Shown piece by piece: positions 25,603 through 33,345 of a stretch of 64,000 bases of DNA. Below the pieces are notes generated by a model. That model saw nothing but the letters and a program-made list of their open reading frames with translations, ran no database searches and was not told the origin of the DNA. Source of the DNA: Cryomorphaceae bacterium 1068 (GTDB lineage: Bacteria; Bacteroidota; Bacteroidia; Flavobacteriales_D; Cryomorphaceae). The DNA lies in NCBI GenBank assembly GCA_027214385.1, contig JAPVXR010000001.1, forward strand, positions 602,267 to 666,266, in the 5' to 3' direction. The first letter of the stretch is position 1. Each line of letters opens with the position of its first letter. The position numbers were made by a program, and so were the translations under genes.

Positions 25603-28600
25603 ATGAAAATAGATAAAGGCATATACGCCATAGTATTATTGTGCGCAATAAGCATCAACGCATTCGCACAAAACCCGTTTTGGACTTTTCCTGAGCAAGG
25701 ACTAGACGTACCAGGACTTGGTATAAACCCCCTCCCCACCGACGACTACACAGGTCAGGAGGCCGATTACGTCCACGTGGGGCTAAAAGATCCCTATGGG
25801 GAGATACTGTTTTTTGCCGTAGATGGCAGACTGTATGATAAGACGGGAGAAGAAAGATCGGAGTTTGATGATGGTAGTGACTTAATCAAAGGCACCAGTG
25901 AAGCATTGGTTGTGCCTCAACCCGGTAGTTGTAATCGGTTTTACATTTTTCAAGGCAAGGCTGAAGGAGTCGGTCAAACCTCGGAGTTTCCACACTTTTC
26001 AGTCTACGATGATACGTTAAACATTTTGCTCGAAGACGATCCGAATGGAGTCTACAAAACCTCGTGGAATATGGTAACGGACTTTTCGCTTATTTCCAAT
26101 TGGGGAAATACTGATCATGGTGTAAAAGGTGTACATTTTGCTGCTACGAATGAGTTTGCCAATGGGGAGAGGTGGGTTCTTGTGTCAAGTGGTCACAAGA
26201 TTTTTCGGGTTCATCTCACGTGTAACGGGCTTGTTTCTTATGGGTGGAATTACACCATCGCACCGGGAGCTGATGACATAGTGGAGCAAGGTTGGCGTAG
26301 TGAGATGGAATTGTTTGAAGACACTGCGAATAATGTCATTCGAGTAGCTACTCCTTACAAGCAACAATCACTAACAACAGGTGATGTAAAAGTAATGGTG
26401 GTCGACCTTGATTCAATAACAGGTAATGTCATTCCCGGTAGTCGAGTAGATATAGAGTTTCCCGACCAAATCAATGCTGTTCCATCCTATGTTCATGGAA
26501 TGGAATTTTCGCCTGATGGGAGCGCATTGTTTTTTATACACGATCCCATGCCGGGCTACCCGAGTCCCTTTAGCGTGTACGATTTCAGCTCAGACCAGCT
26601 TGTAAATCTCAATTTTACGGGAATATCAGCTTTTGAACGTTCGCAGATACAGATAAGCGGATCACCGGGCAATTATACCCTTTACTTGGCAAGTGGGAGC
26701 CATCTTGGTACCTTATCCGATCCTGATTTTCCCGTAACAGGAACTTGGAATCCAAATGCTATTGCATTAAGTGGTGGATATTCATCCAATCTGGGAGGAA
26801 ATCCTTCAACCAGTCTGGAAGACATCAAACGAATCGTCCCCGATCAAATCGATTATATGGACTATGACTCCATGTTTGTCAAGGCATCCTGTGACTGCTG
26901 CCGCAAGTATGCTTATGCAAAGCCTAAGCAGGACACGAGCCTAATCGTAACGGTAAGCGACACTTGGGCTCCGGGATTAAATGGTAATCCTTGGGATGCA
27001 CTGTCTACCGATACTATTTTTATTCGAGATTCCATTTATGTATCAGAAGGGGTTAATTTAAGGATCAGTGACCTTAACTTCAGATTTGGAAAAGAGGGCG
27101 TGATAGTGGTAAAGCGTGGTAACGAGACCACAGATGGTGCTGTTTTAACCCTGACAGATTCTACCCACATCACTACTGATTTTCGCTGCAGTGAATTGAA
27201 ATACAACTGTCCCGACCCCGATTCTGATGATTGCAAAGCCATATTCTGGCAGGGAATCCGAGTGGAAGGCCATGATGATTTATCACAATCCATATCAAGT
27301 CCAACCAAACAAGGTCGTTTGAATATGGACAAAGGGTCGACTCTTGAGTTTGCAGAGCTTGGAATTCTGGCGGGACATGAGCAATTCAATCAGTATGGTG
27401 GAGGTATAGTCCGCATCAAAGATTCTTTTATCAAAGATTGCCCGACAGGCATCCGTTTTGACAAGTACTTTGCAACTGATGGTACGAGCGAAATTTTCAA
27501 TTTAGCTGAGATAAACAATATGCATTTCTTTTGGACGGATACTCTACTTCATTTTAGCTACTCGCTGAAATATCATGTAGACATCTACAAGTCCAGCGGT
27601 ATAACTCTAAGAGGAAACCTTTACGAACTACAGGATTGGACTTCCTTCAGTCCGCTTTCCAGAGGAATTGGTATTAACATAGTTAACTCCCGAGTAGTAG
27701 AGAGATGGTTGTGCAATGAAAATCCGGAACCGGTGAATTGTGGCAATATCGTCAGGTCCAAATTCCTTAATATGGTTAAAGGAATCAATGCAACTTCTTC
27801 GGGCTCTACCAGAACTTTAGAAGCAGGATATGGCATTTACGAAAACAATTACATCGGAATTCATGCTATAGGTCTTGAGAACCCTAAACTCTTGGATAAC
27901 GATTTTAAAGTGCCCAACACGACGAACAGGTCGGGCATAACGTTGACCAATTCAACCGGTTATATGGTAGAAAATAATTACTTTACTTCCATGGCACTAT
28001 CTCCCGTAGCCACCAACATTGGAATCTACGTACAAAATTCAGGAGAAGCCATGAATGAGATTTACAATAATATTTTCAAGAATATTGCTTTGGGGATAGC
28101 AAGCGCTGGTCAAAATGCTGATTGTGTAAGTACCTATCAAAATGGCTTGAGGTGGATATGTAATCGATTTGAACAGACTATTCCTGTTGCCGACATTTAT
28201 GTGTACAGCGGTAACGTTAGTGATGACCAAGGAGAATGCTCAACGCCTGCGCCTGCCGGAAATATATTTAGTCATACTACCAATGGTTTCGATATCAAAG
28301 TTCGTATTGATGATATATTGACTTGTAATAATGTATTCTTTGACATTGAGTACAATTTCCATGATGTGACAGGAGGGAGTCCGTTAGTGCTAAGGCTTGA
28401 ACCACTCACCTACACGAATTATCCAACACAAGAACGTGTCGATCCACAGATGTGTCCTGCTTTATTCCCTACTCAAAATGATTGTCCCATTAAGAATACG
28501 GCCGCACCTCCCGGCAAAGGCGGTAGTGGTATTGAAGGTGGAAAGTCAAATGGTTTAGGGGATATTGAGTCGCCGACTTTACAAGATTATGCTGATGCCG

Positions 28601-29397
28601 TATCAGTGCTTTATCAGGAAAATGTGAGTGTTATCGATATGATGGAGCAAAGCGAAATGGGTTTTGCAGAATTTGATGAATCCATTAAAAGTGAAATCAG
28701 AAATTTGAGGAATCAAGAATACTACCTGTGGAATGGAATGATTAGTGCGACTCAATGGGATACATTGGGTCATTTCCCTGAGGTTGAAGTTTTGGAATTA
28801 TTGAACGAATATCAACCCTCATCTGTCGCCGCCAGATTCGCTTCGGCTTTATCTATTGAACTCGGAGTTGAAGTACCGATATGGGTTGGAGAAAAAGATA
28901 ATCATATTGCCGAATTTGATGCTGATCAATTGGCATTATTCACGGCAGCTGTTCTTCCTATTGAAATAGGAGGAGTATTGGATGATTCCTTTTTCAATTC
29001 GGCTGCCAATACTTCAGCTTTAGTGAGTTTGTATGCGGAAAATGATAAATTCTTCTTGCCTTACCCAATGCAAATTGAAGCTGAACTTCCCGATAGTTTC
29101 GGTGGTGATGAAGAAGGTAAGGCGAATAGTTCTGAGACAGATTTACCATCTCTTGTTGAGGTGAGACCAAATCCTTTTAACGTCAACTTTGTCTTAGGAT
29201 TGAACTACTCTGAAGAGTATGATGAATCACGTGTCGTGATATATGATCTACTCGGTCGGGTAGTATTTGAAAAAAACTATGGAGTAAATCCACAAATCGT
29301 GATCGACGGTTCCGCATTCCCATCGGGAGTGTTGATCTACTCCGTGTTTATAGATGGAGAATTAATGGATACCGGTAGAATTGTTAAAGCTGAATAA
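25603..29397 (+). CDS. Giant secreted protein with propeller-like and beta-helix regions and T9SS type A sorting domain
   Basis: This 1264-residue protein has a signal peptide (MKIDKGIYAIVLLCAISINAFAQ). Residues 25-420 look propeller-like, with blade-type phrases such as HGMEFSPDGSALFFIHDP. Residues 470-920 look like a right-handed parallel beta-helix, with repeated hydrophobic rungs and phrases such as GIGINIVNSRVV and NSTGYMVENNYF. A Cys-rich patch, KASCDCCRKYAYA, sits near residue 428. The end is a T9SS type A sorting domain (VEVRPNPFNVNFVLGL, VVIYDLLGRVVFEKN). Beta-helix proteins often bind or cut polysaccharides, but no catalytic site is apparent. It is monocistronic and followed by two terminators. 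Confidence 0.85.
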   Translation: MKIDKGIYAIVLLCAISINAFAQNPFWTFPEQGLDVPGLGINPLPTDDYTGQEADYVHVGLKDPYGEILFFAVDGRLYDKTGEERSEFDDGSDLIKGTSEALVVPQPGSCNRFYIFQGKAEGVGQTSEFPHFSVYDDTLNILLEDDPNGVYKTSWNMVTDFSLISNWGNTDHGVKGVHFAATNEFANGERWVLVSSGHKIFRVHLTCNGLVSYGWNYTIAPGADDIVEQGWRSEMELFEDTANNVIRVATPYKQQSLTTGDVKVMVVDLDSITGNVIPGSRVDIEFPDQINAVPSYVHGMEFSPDGSALFFIHDPMPGYPSPFSVYDFSSDQLVNLNFTGISAFERSQIQISGSPGNYTLYLASGSHLGTLSDPDFPVTGTWNPNAIALSGGYSSNLGGNPSTSLEDIKRIVPDQIDYMDYDSMFVKASCDCCRKYAYAKPKQDTSLIVTVSDTWAPGLNGNPWDALSTDTIFIRDSIYVSEGVNLRISDLNFRFGKEGVIVVKRGNETTDGAVLTLTDSTHITTDFRCSELKYNCPDPDSDDCKAIFWQGIRVEGHDDLSQSISSPTKQGRLNMDKGSTLEFAELGILAGHEQFNQYGGGIVRIKDSFIKDCPTGIRFDKYFATDGTSEIFNLAEINNMHFFWTDTLLHFSYSLKYHVDIYKSSGITLRGNLYELQDWTSFSPLSRGIGINIVNSRVVERWLCNENPEPVNCGNIVRSKFLNMVKGINATSSGSTRTLEAGYGIYENNYIGIHAIGLENPKLLDNDFKVPNTTNRSGITLTNSTGYMVENNYFTSMALSPVATNIGIYVQNSGEAMNEIYNNIFKNIALGIASAGQNADCVSTYQNGLRWICNRFEQTIPVADIYVYSGNVSDDQGECSTPAPAGNIFSHTTNGFDIKVRIDDILTCNNVFFDIEYNFHDVTGGSPLVLRLEPLTYTNYPTQERVDPQMCPALFPTQNDCPIKNTAAPPGKGGSGIEGGKSNGLGDIESPTLQDYADAVSVLYQENVSVIDMMEQSEMGFAEFDESIKSEIRNLRNQEYYLWNGMISATQWDTLGHFPEVEVLELLNEYQPSSVAARFASALSIELGVEVPIWVGEKDNHIAEFDADQLALFTAAVLPIEIGGVLDDSFFNSAANTSALVSLYAENDKFFLPYPMQIEAELPDSFGGDEEGKANSSETDLPSLVEVRPNPFNVNFVLGLNYSEEYDESRVVIYDLLGRVVFEKNYGVNPQIVIDGSAFPSGVLIYSVFIDGELMDTGRIVKAE

Positions 29398-29426
29398 GCC
29401 GAAAGTTTAATTAGTAATTTATAAAA

Positions 29427-29453
29427 GCCCTGCGCTCTGCGCGGGGTTTTTTT
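29427..29453 (+). terminator. Intrinsic terminator of the 1264-residue protein gene
   Basis: CCCTGCGC and GCGCGGGG pair (with one bulge or mismatch) around TCT and are followed by seven T. It starts 30 bases after the stop codon. Confidence 0.85.
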
Positions 29454-29460
29454 AGAAATA

Positions 29461-29491
29461 AAAACCCCTCTTATCGCTAAGAAGGGTTTTT
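29461..29491 (-). terminator. Intrinsic terminator of uvrB (bidirectional)
   Basis: On the minus strand, AACCCTTCTTA and TAAGAGGGGTT pair around GCGA and are followed by a T-tract. It lies between the convergent 1264-residue protein gene and uvrB and could work both ways. Confidence 0.75.
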
Positions 29492-29597
29492 CAATTTGGG
29501 AGTGGATAAAAGGAATCGACAATAGTCTTCTTCACCCTAGATGACAGTCGGACTTTAAGTGCTTTACCACTTTAATTTTGAATTGAAGCCTGACAAC

Positions 29598-31598
29598 CTA
29601 TTCCTTCGCCTTCATCAGCGCAAACAGCTCATCCCGCAATCTGGCGGCTTCCATAAAGTCTTGATCCTTGGCGGCTTTTTGCATCTTCTTTCGGGTGATG
29701 TCAATCGTCTGATCCAAGTCGTCGGCGCTCATGTATTTCATCACGGGGTCAGCCGCGATGTTCATTCCGTCGGGCTCCACGTATGCCTTGCTTTGGCGCT
29801 TCTTGCCTTGGCCCACCAGAGCCGCAGCCGATTTCTTAATCTGTGTCGGCGTGATGCCGTGTTCCTCGTTGTAGGCTTGTTGCGTCAAGCGGCGTCTGTC
29901 CGTTTCGTCAATGGTCATGCGCATGCTGTCGGTAATCTTATCGGCATACATGATCACCATTCCGTTTACATTTCGCGCAGCGCGACCCACCGTTTGCACC
30001 AGCGAGCGCTCGCTTCTTAAAAATCCTTCTTTGTCGGCATCGAGGATGGCCACCAGTGATACTTCGGGAAGGTCGAGCCCTTCACGCAGCAGGTTGACAC
30101 CAATCAGCACATCAAAGACTCCCTCGCGCAAATCTGCGATGATGTCAATCCGATCGAGCGTGTCCACATCGCTATGGATATAGCGGCTCTTTACGCCCGT
30201 TTTGTCAAAGTAAGCTTGCAGTTCCTCGGCCATTCGCTTGGTAAGCGTGGTCACCAAAACACGTTCGTCTTTCTCGGCTCGCACATTGATTTCCTCCAAG
30301 AGGTCATCAATCTGATTTTCACTTGGCCGCACGTAAATCTTCGGGTCGAGGAGGCCCGTGGGTCGGATCAATTGCTCCACGATAATACCTTCGGATTTCT
30401 CCAATTCGTAATCGGCGGGGGTGGCGCTGACAAAAAGCGTCTGACCCCGCATATCTTCAAATTCCTCGAACTTGAGCGGGCGGTTGTCCATGGCGGCAGG
30501 CAGTCGGAAACCATAATCCACCAGGTTTACCTTTCGCGATCGGTCACCCCCATACATGGCCCGGACTTGGGGCACGGTTACGTGACTTTCGTCAATGACC
30601 ATCATGTAGTCCTCGGGAAAGTAATCCAAGAGGCAGAAAGGTCTTTGTCCCGGCTCGCGACGATCGAAGTACCGCGAGTAATTTTCTATCCCCGAGCAGT
30701 AGCCCAGTTCGCGCATCATTTCCAGATCGTAGGTGGTGCGTTCTTCCAGTCGCTTGGCTTCGAGGTGGCGTCCTTGGTCTTCAAAGAATTGCACCTGCGC
30801 CACCATATCCTGTTGAATTTGCCAAATGGCATCGTTCATCGTTTGCTTAGTGGTCACAAAGAGGTTGGCAGGGTAGATATTGAGCTTGTCAAATTCGGCA
30901 ATGGTGGCACCGCTTTCCGGATCGAAGCTGCTGATATTGTCTATTTCATCTCCGAAGAATTCTACCCGAATGGCATGATCGGCGTATGCCAAAAAGATGT
31001 CGACGGTATCACCTTTCACCCGAAATTTTCCCCGATCGAGCTCATGATCATTCCGCGAGTAGAGGCTGGCCACCAAAAGGTGCAAGAGGGAGTTTCGCGA
31101 AACGAGCTGCCCCTTCTCAATGGGGATGACACTTTTGTGAAACTCATTGGGATTTCCGATACCGTAAATGCAGGATACGGAAGCCACGATGATCACATCT
31201 CTTCGGCCCGAGAGTAGGGCAGAGGTGGCGCTCAGTCTCAGCTTTTCAATCTCTTGATTGATGCTGAGGTCCTTTTCGATAAAGGTATTGGAAGTGGGAA
31301 TAAATGCCTCGGGCTGATAATAGTCGTAGTAGGAGACGAAGTATTCCACCAGATTGTCAGGGAAGAAGCTTTTAAACTCGCTGTAAAGCTGAGCTGCCAG
31401 CGTTTTGTTGTGCGAAAGGATCAACGTGGGGCGTTCCACTTGGTTGATGACATTCGCCACCGTAAAAGTTTTACCCGATCCCGTAACACCGAGGAGGGTT
31501 TGATGGCGATCGTCTTCAACAATTCCTTTGACCAACTGTTCTATGGCTCGAGGCTGATCGCCCGTAGGTTCGAATTCGGATGTGAGTTTAAATTTCAT
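29598..31598 (-). CDS. uvrB: Excinuclease ABC subunit UvrB
   Basis: This 666-residue protein is a full-length UvrB, the damage-verifying helicase of nucleotide excision repair. It works with UvrA to load on lesions and with UvrC to cut the strand. Visible features are Walker A GVTGSGKT at residues 37-44, the beta-hairpin tip region YYDYYQPEAFIP that clamps DNA, the DESH box in MMVIDESHVTVPQ, helicase motif VI in QTVGRAARN, and a C-terminal UVR coiled coil (KKMQKAAKDQDFMEAARLRD) for UvrC contact. The start is an ATG with a TAGATTTG promoter motif close upstream. It appears monocistronic. No LexA-type box was recognised in front of it. Confidence 0.98.
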   Translation of the reverse strand: MKFKLTSEFEPTGDQPRAIEQLVKGIVEDDRHQTLLGVTGSGKTFTVANVINQVERPTLILSHNKTLAAQLYSEFKSFFPDNLVEYFVSYYDYYQPEAFIPTSNTFIEKDLSINQEIEKLRLSATSALLSGRRDVIIVASVSCIYGIGNPNEFHKSVIPIEKGQLVSRNSLLHLLVASLYSRNDHELDRGKFRVKGDTVDIFLAYADHAIRVEFFGDEIDNISSFDPESGATIAEFDKLNIYPANLFVTTKQTMNDAIWQIQQDMVAQVQFFEDQGRHLEAKRLEERTTYDLEMMRELGYCSGIENYSRYFDRREPGQRPFCLLDYFPEDYMMVIDESHVTVPQVRAMYGGDRSRKVNLVDYGFRLPAAMDNRPLKFEEFEDMRGQTLFVSATPADYELEKSEGIIVEQLIRPTGLLDPKIYVRPSENQIDDLLEEINVRAEKDERVLVTTLTKRMAEELQAYFDKTGVKSRYIHSDVDTLDRIDIIADLREGVFDVLIGVNLLREGLDLPEVSLVAILDADKEGFLRSERSLVQTVGRAARNVNGMVIMYADKITDSMRMTIDETDRRRLTQQAYNEEHGITPTQIKKSAAALVGQGKKRQSKAYVEPDGMNIAADPVMKYMSADDLDQTIDITRKKMQKAAKDQDFMEAARLRDELFALMKAKE

Positions 31599-31606
31599 TG
31601 GAAGGA

Positions 31607-31639
31607 CAAATCTACTGATTGCTTACCTTGAATCCTCAA
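31607..31639 (-). promoter_or_regulatory. Promoter candidate for uvrB
   Basis: On the minus strand a TTG (31639-31637, within TTTTG) lies 22 bases before TAGATTTG (31614-31607), a perfect -7 match. The predicted transcription start is within a few bases of the uvrB ATG at 31598, implying a very short leader. Confidence 0.45.
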
Positions 31640-31657
31640 AACACAGAACACCAAGCG

Positions 31658-31819
31658 ATGATTTTAAAGAAAATTTTGCATTATCTGAATCCCGCCACTT
31701 TTTTCAAAAAAGGAAAAGAAAACGTTAATCTGAGAATGATGCACGGAATTAACCGCATCTCCATTTTCATGTTTCTGATTTGTGTCATCGTACTTTTGGT
31801 GCGCTACTTCGGTAGATAG
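31658..31819 (+). CDS. Small single-pass membrane protein (DUF6728-like)
   Basis: I start at the ATG at 31658 (MILKKILHYLNPATFFKKG), giving 53 residues; an upstream TTG at 31619 would run into the uvrB promoter. The protein has a basic N-terminal half, the stretch NLRMMHGINRISIFMF and one hydrophobic helix at about residues 33-50. This pattern, with MHGINRISI before the helix, fits a short protein family conserved in Bacteroidota that I recall as DUF6728. Its function is unknown. It is divergent from uvrB and lies 54 bases before the ABM-domain gene. Confidence 0.75.
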   Translation: MILKKILHYLNPATFFKKGKENVNLRMMHGINRISIFMFLICVIVLLVRYFGR

Positions 31820-31873
31820 GCGGCCACGTCTTCCTAAACACAACTATTCAATGACTCTGCCTATTTTTGGTGA

Positions 31874-32170
31874 ATGATCGTACGCGTAGTAAAGCTCAAA
31901 TTTGAAAAAGAAAACCTGCCATTGGCTTTGGAAAAACTGGAAGCCATCGCTCCGAAAGTAAGAGCAATGGACGGTTGTAGCTACCTCGAAATAAGCTGTG
32001 GAATTAAAGACAAAGGCATGATTTTGACCTACAGCCACTGGACGGGTACGGATGCTTTAAACGCTTACAGAGGTTCAGAAACCTTCATCACTTTCTGGAG
32101 AGATGTCAAGAAGCTTTTCGCCGAACCCGCCCGAGCTTGGTCGCTGGATCCGTTGGTTGAGTTGGTTTAA
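31874..32170 (+). CDS. Antibiotic biosynthesis monooxygenase (ABM) domain protein
   Basis: This 98-residue protein is a single ABM-type ferredoxin-like domain. Residues 1-30 form the first strand and helix (MIVRVVKLKFEKENLPLALE), GCSYLEISCG is the central strand, and ILTYSHWTGTDALNAYRGSE with FITFWRDVKKLF finish the fold. ABM proteins act as cofactor-free monooxygenases, heme-degrading enzymes or quorum-signal handling proteins, and many are uncharacterised. No heme-ligating signature is evident. It is probably a cytoplasmic dimer. It may be co-transcribed with the small membrane protein upstream. Confidence 0.8.
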   Translation: MIVRVVKLKFEKENLPLALEKLEAIAPKVRAMDGCSYLEISCGIKDKGMILTYSHWTGTDALNAYRGSETFITFWRDVKKLFAEPARAWSLDPLVELV

Positions 32171-32223
32171 CTACTGTATCAAAGCGTTGGGTTTACGCAG
32201 AGTTCAGTGAGAGAAGGGGACAA

Positions 32224-32282
32224 GCAAAGTTCGAAAACTCGAGGTCACAGAGGATCGCTAGCGATCAGTGAGAGCAGAGCGA
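32224..32282 (+). repeat. Palindromic-core repeat, copy 4
   Basis: This starts GCAAAGTTCGAAAAC, contains GGTCACAGAGG and the core ATCGC-TA-GCGAT (32254-32265), and ends AGAGCGA. It aligns with copy 2 at 22924-22984 without gaps through the core; both arms of the core differ but still pair. Confidence 0.75.
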
Positions 32283-32311
32283 CCTGGTTTGCGTGTAGCT
32301 CGTCTGTTTTA

Positions 32312-32350
32312 ACCGCAAAGCCCACAAAGTAGGCACGAAGGGCGCAAAGA
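32312..32350 (+). repeat. CAAAG-rich intergenic element
   Basis: The stretch carries spaced words CGCAAAG, CACAAAG, GCACGAAG and CGCAAAG. Similar elements occur in gene gaps of many Bacteroidota and other phyla; their origin is unclear. Confidence 0.55.
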
Positions 32351-32579
32351 GACTTTCTTTTACAATGGAAATTTGAATTCACTTCAAAATCTAATTGATA
32401 CGGTGTGTGAATTTTAACGCTGAGCCGCAGAGGTCAGGAGAGATTCTCTCGAATACATTCTCAATACTCTATACCCAATACCCTATACTCCAACAAAACC
32501 TGTTAAGAATTTCAAAACCTTTTCAAATCTCGTACGGATTCCTCCTTGTCGATCGTTCTTCTGTCCCTGTTTATTCCAT

Positions 32580-32587
32580 TATCTTTG
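32580..32587 (+). promoter_or_regulatory. -7 promoter motif for gldF
   Basis: TATCTTTG is a perfect TAnnTTTG match 24 to 31 bases before the gldF ATG at 32611. No convincing -33 TTG at normal spacing is visible. Confidence 0.5.
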
Positions 32588-32610
32588 GCGACTTAAATTC
32601 GCGATAGTTC

Positions 32611-33345
32611 ATGTGGGCACTTTTTAAGAAAGAGCTAAGAAGTTTCTTGAGTTCCGTTATCGGTTATGTGGTCATAGCCGTATTTCTTTTGCTGACGGGT
32701 CTGTTCATGTGGGGCTTCCCCGGAAATTTGAATATACTCGATCAAGGCTACGCAACTCTCGATACGCTTTTCTATGTAGCACCCTGGGTGTTTATGTTTC
32801 TGGTTCCGGCGGTTACCATGCGTTCCTTCTCGGAAGAAAAAAGAACGGGAACCATTGAGCTCTTGTTTACCAGACCACTTACCGATTCGGCCGTGGTTTT
32901 GGCAAAGTATTTTGCAGGGGTAGCATTGGTGCTCTTGGCACTGATCCCCACTTTGATCTACCTGTTCAGCGTGGTGAAATTGGGAAATCCCGAGGGTAAC
33001 GTCGATATGGGCGGTACTTGGGGTTCTTATCTCGGGCTATTCTTTTTAGCTTCGGGATTTACTGCCATCGGTATTTTTGCATCTGCCATCAGCGATAATC
33101 AGGTCGTCTCTTTTATCATCGCTCTCTTCCTCTGTTTCTTTTGCTATAGCGGCCTCAATCAAATCGCTTCTTTCGACCTCTTCGGCTCCTTAGATCGATT
33201 TATCCAGTCACTCTCCATCGCCGAGCATTACGACTCGATGAGCCGCGGGGTGATTGATACCAGAGACGTGGTTTACTTCATTGTCCTTTCGGGAATATTC
33301 ATTGTTCTCACTCGTGGAATTCTCAAAAACCGAAGAATAGCATGA
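32611..33345 (+). CDS. gldF: Gliding-associated ABC transporter permease GldF
   Basis: This 244-residue inner-membrane protein has six hydrophobic segments of an ABC-2 type permease. Family signatures are MWALFKKELRSFLSSVIGYV at the start, FLVPAVTMRSFSEEKRTGTI near residue 70 and LLFTRPLTDSAVVLAKY after it. It is the permease of the GldAFG ABC transporter, first linked to gliding in Flavobacterium johnsoniae. The ATPase gene gldA is not in the window; in other Bacteroidota it is usually elsewhere. The stop overlaps the gldG start by 4 bases (ATGA), so the two are translationally coupled. Confidence 0.95.
   Translation: MWALFKKELRSFLSSVIGYVVIAVFLLLTGLFMWGFPGNLNILDQGYATLDTLFYVAPWVFMFLVPAVTMRSFSEEKRTGTIELLFTRPLTDSAVVLAKYFAGVALVLLALIPTLIYLFSVVKLGNPEGNVDMGGTWGSYLGLFFLASGFTAIGIFASAISDNQVVSFIIALFLCFFCYSGLNQIASFDLFGSLDRFIQSLSIAEHYDSMSRGVIDTRDVVYFIVLSGIFIVLTRGILKNRRIA

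Larger units (their letters stand above)
32171..32610. repeat. Gene-free spacer with interspersed repeats
   Basis: No coding gene is supported in this 440-base stretch. It contains copy 4 of the palindromic-core repeat (32224-32282), a GCAAAG/CAAAG-rich element at 32312-32350 of a kind common between genes in many Bacteroidota, and an AT-rich stretch leading to the gldF promoter. Confidence 0.7.

Noticed and set aside
29559..30020. Long open frame on the plus strand opposite uvrB
   Set aside because: It is antisense to conserved uvrB codons, has no recognisable domain and lacks a start context of its own.
30174..31217. 347-codon plus-strand frame opposite uvrB
   Set aside because: The minus strand encodes well-conserved UvrB motifs throughout; this frame is a by-product of its codon use.
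31862..31869. TATTTTTG as promoter of the ABM-domain gene
   Set aside because: It ends only 4 bases before the ATG with no -33 element, so a chance match in an AT-rich gap is more likely.
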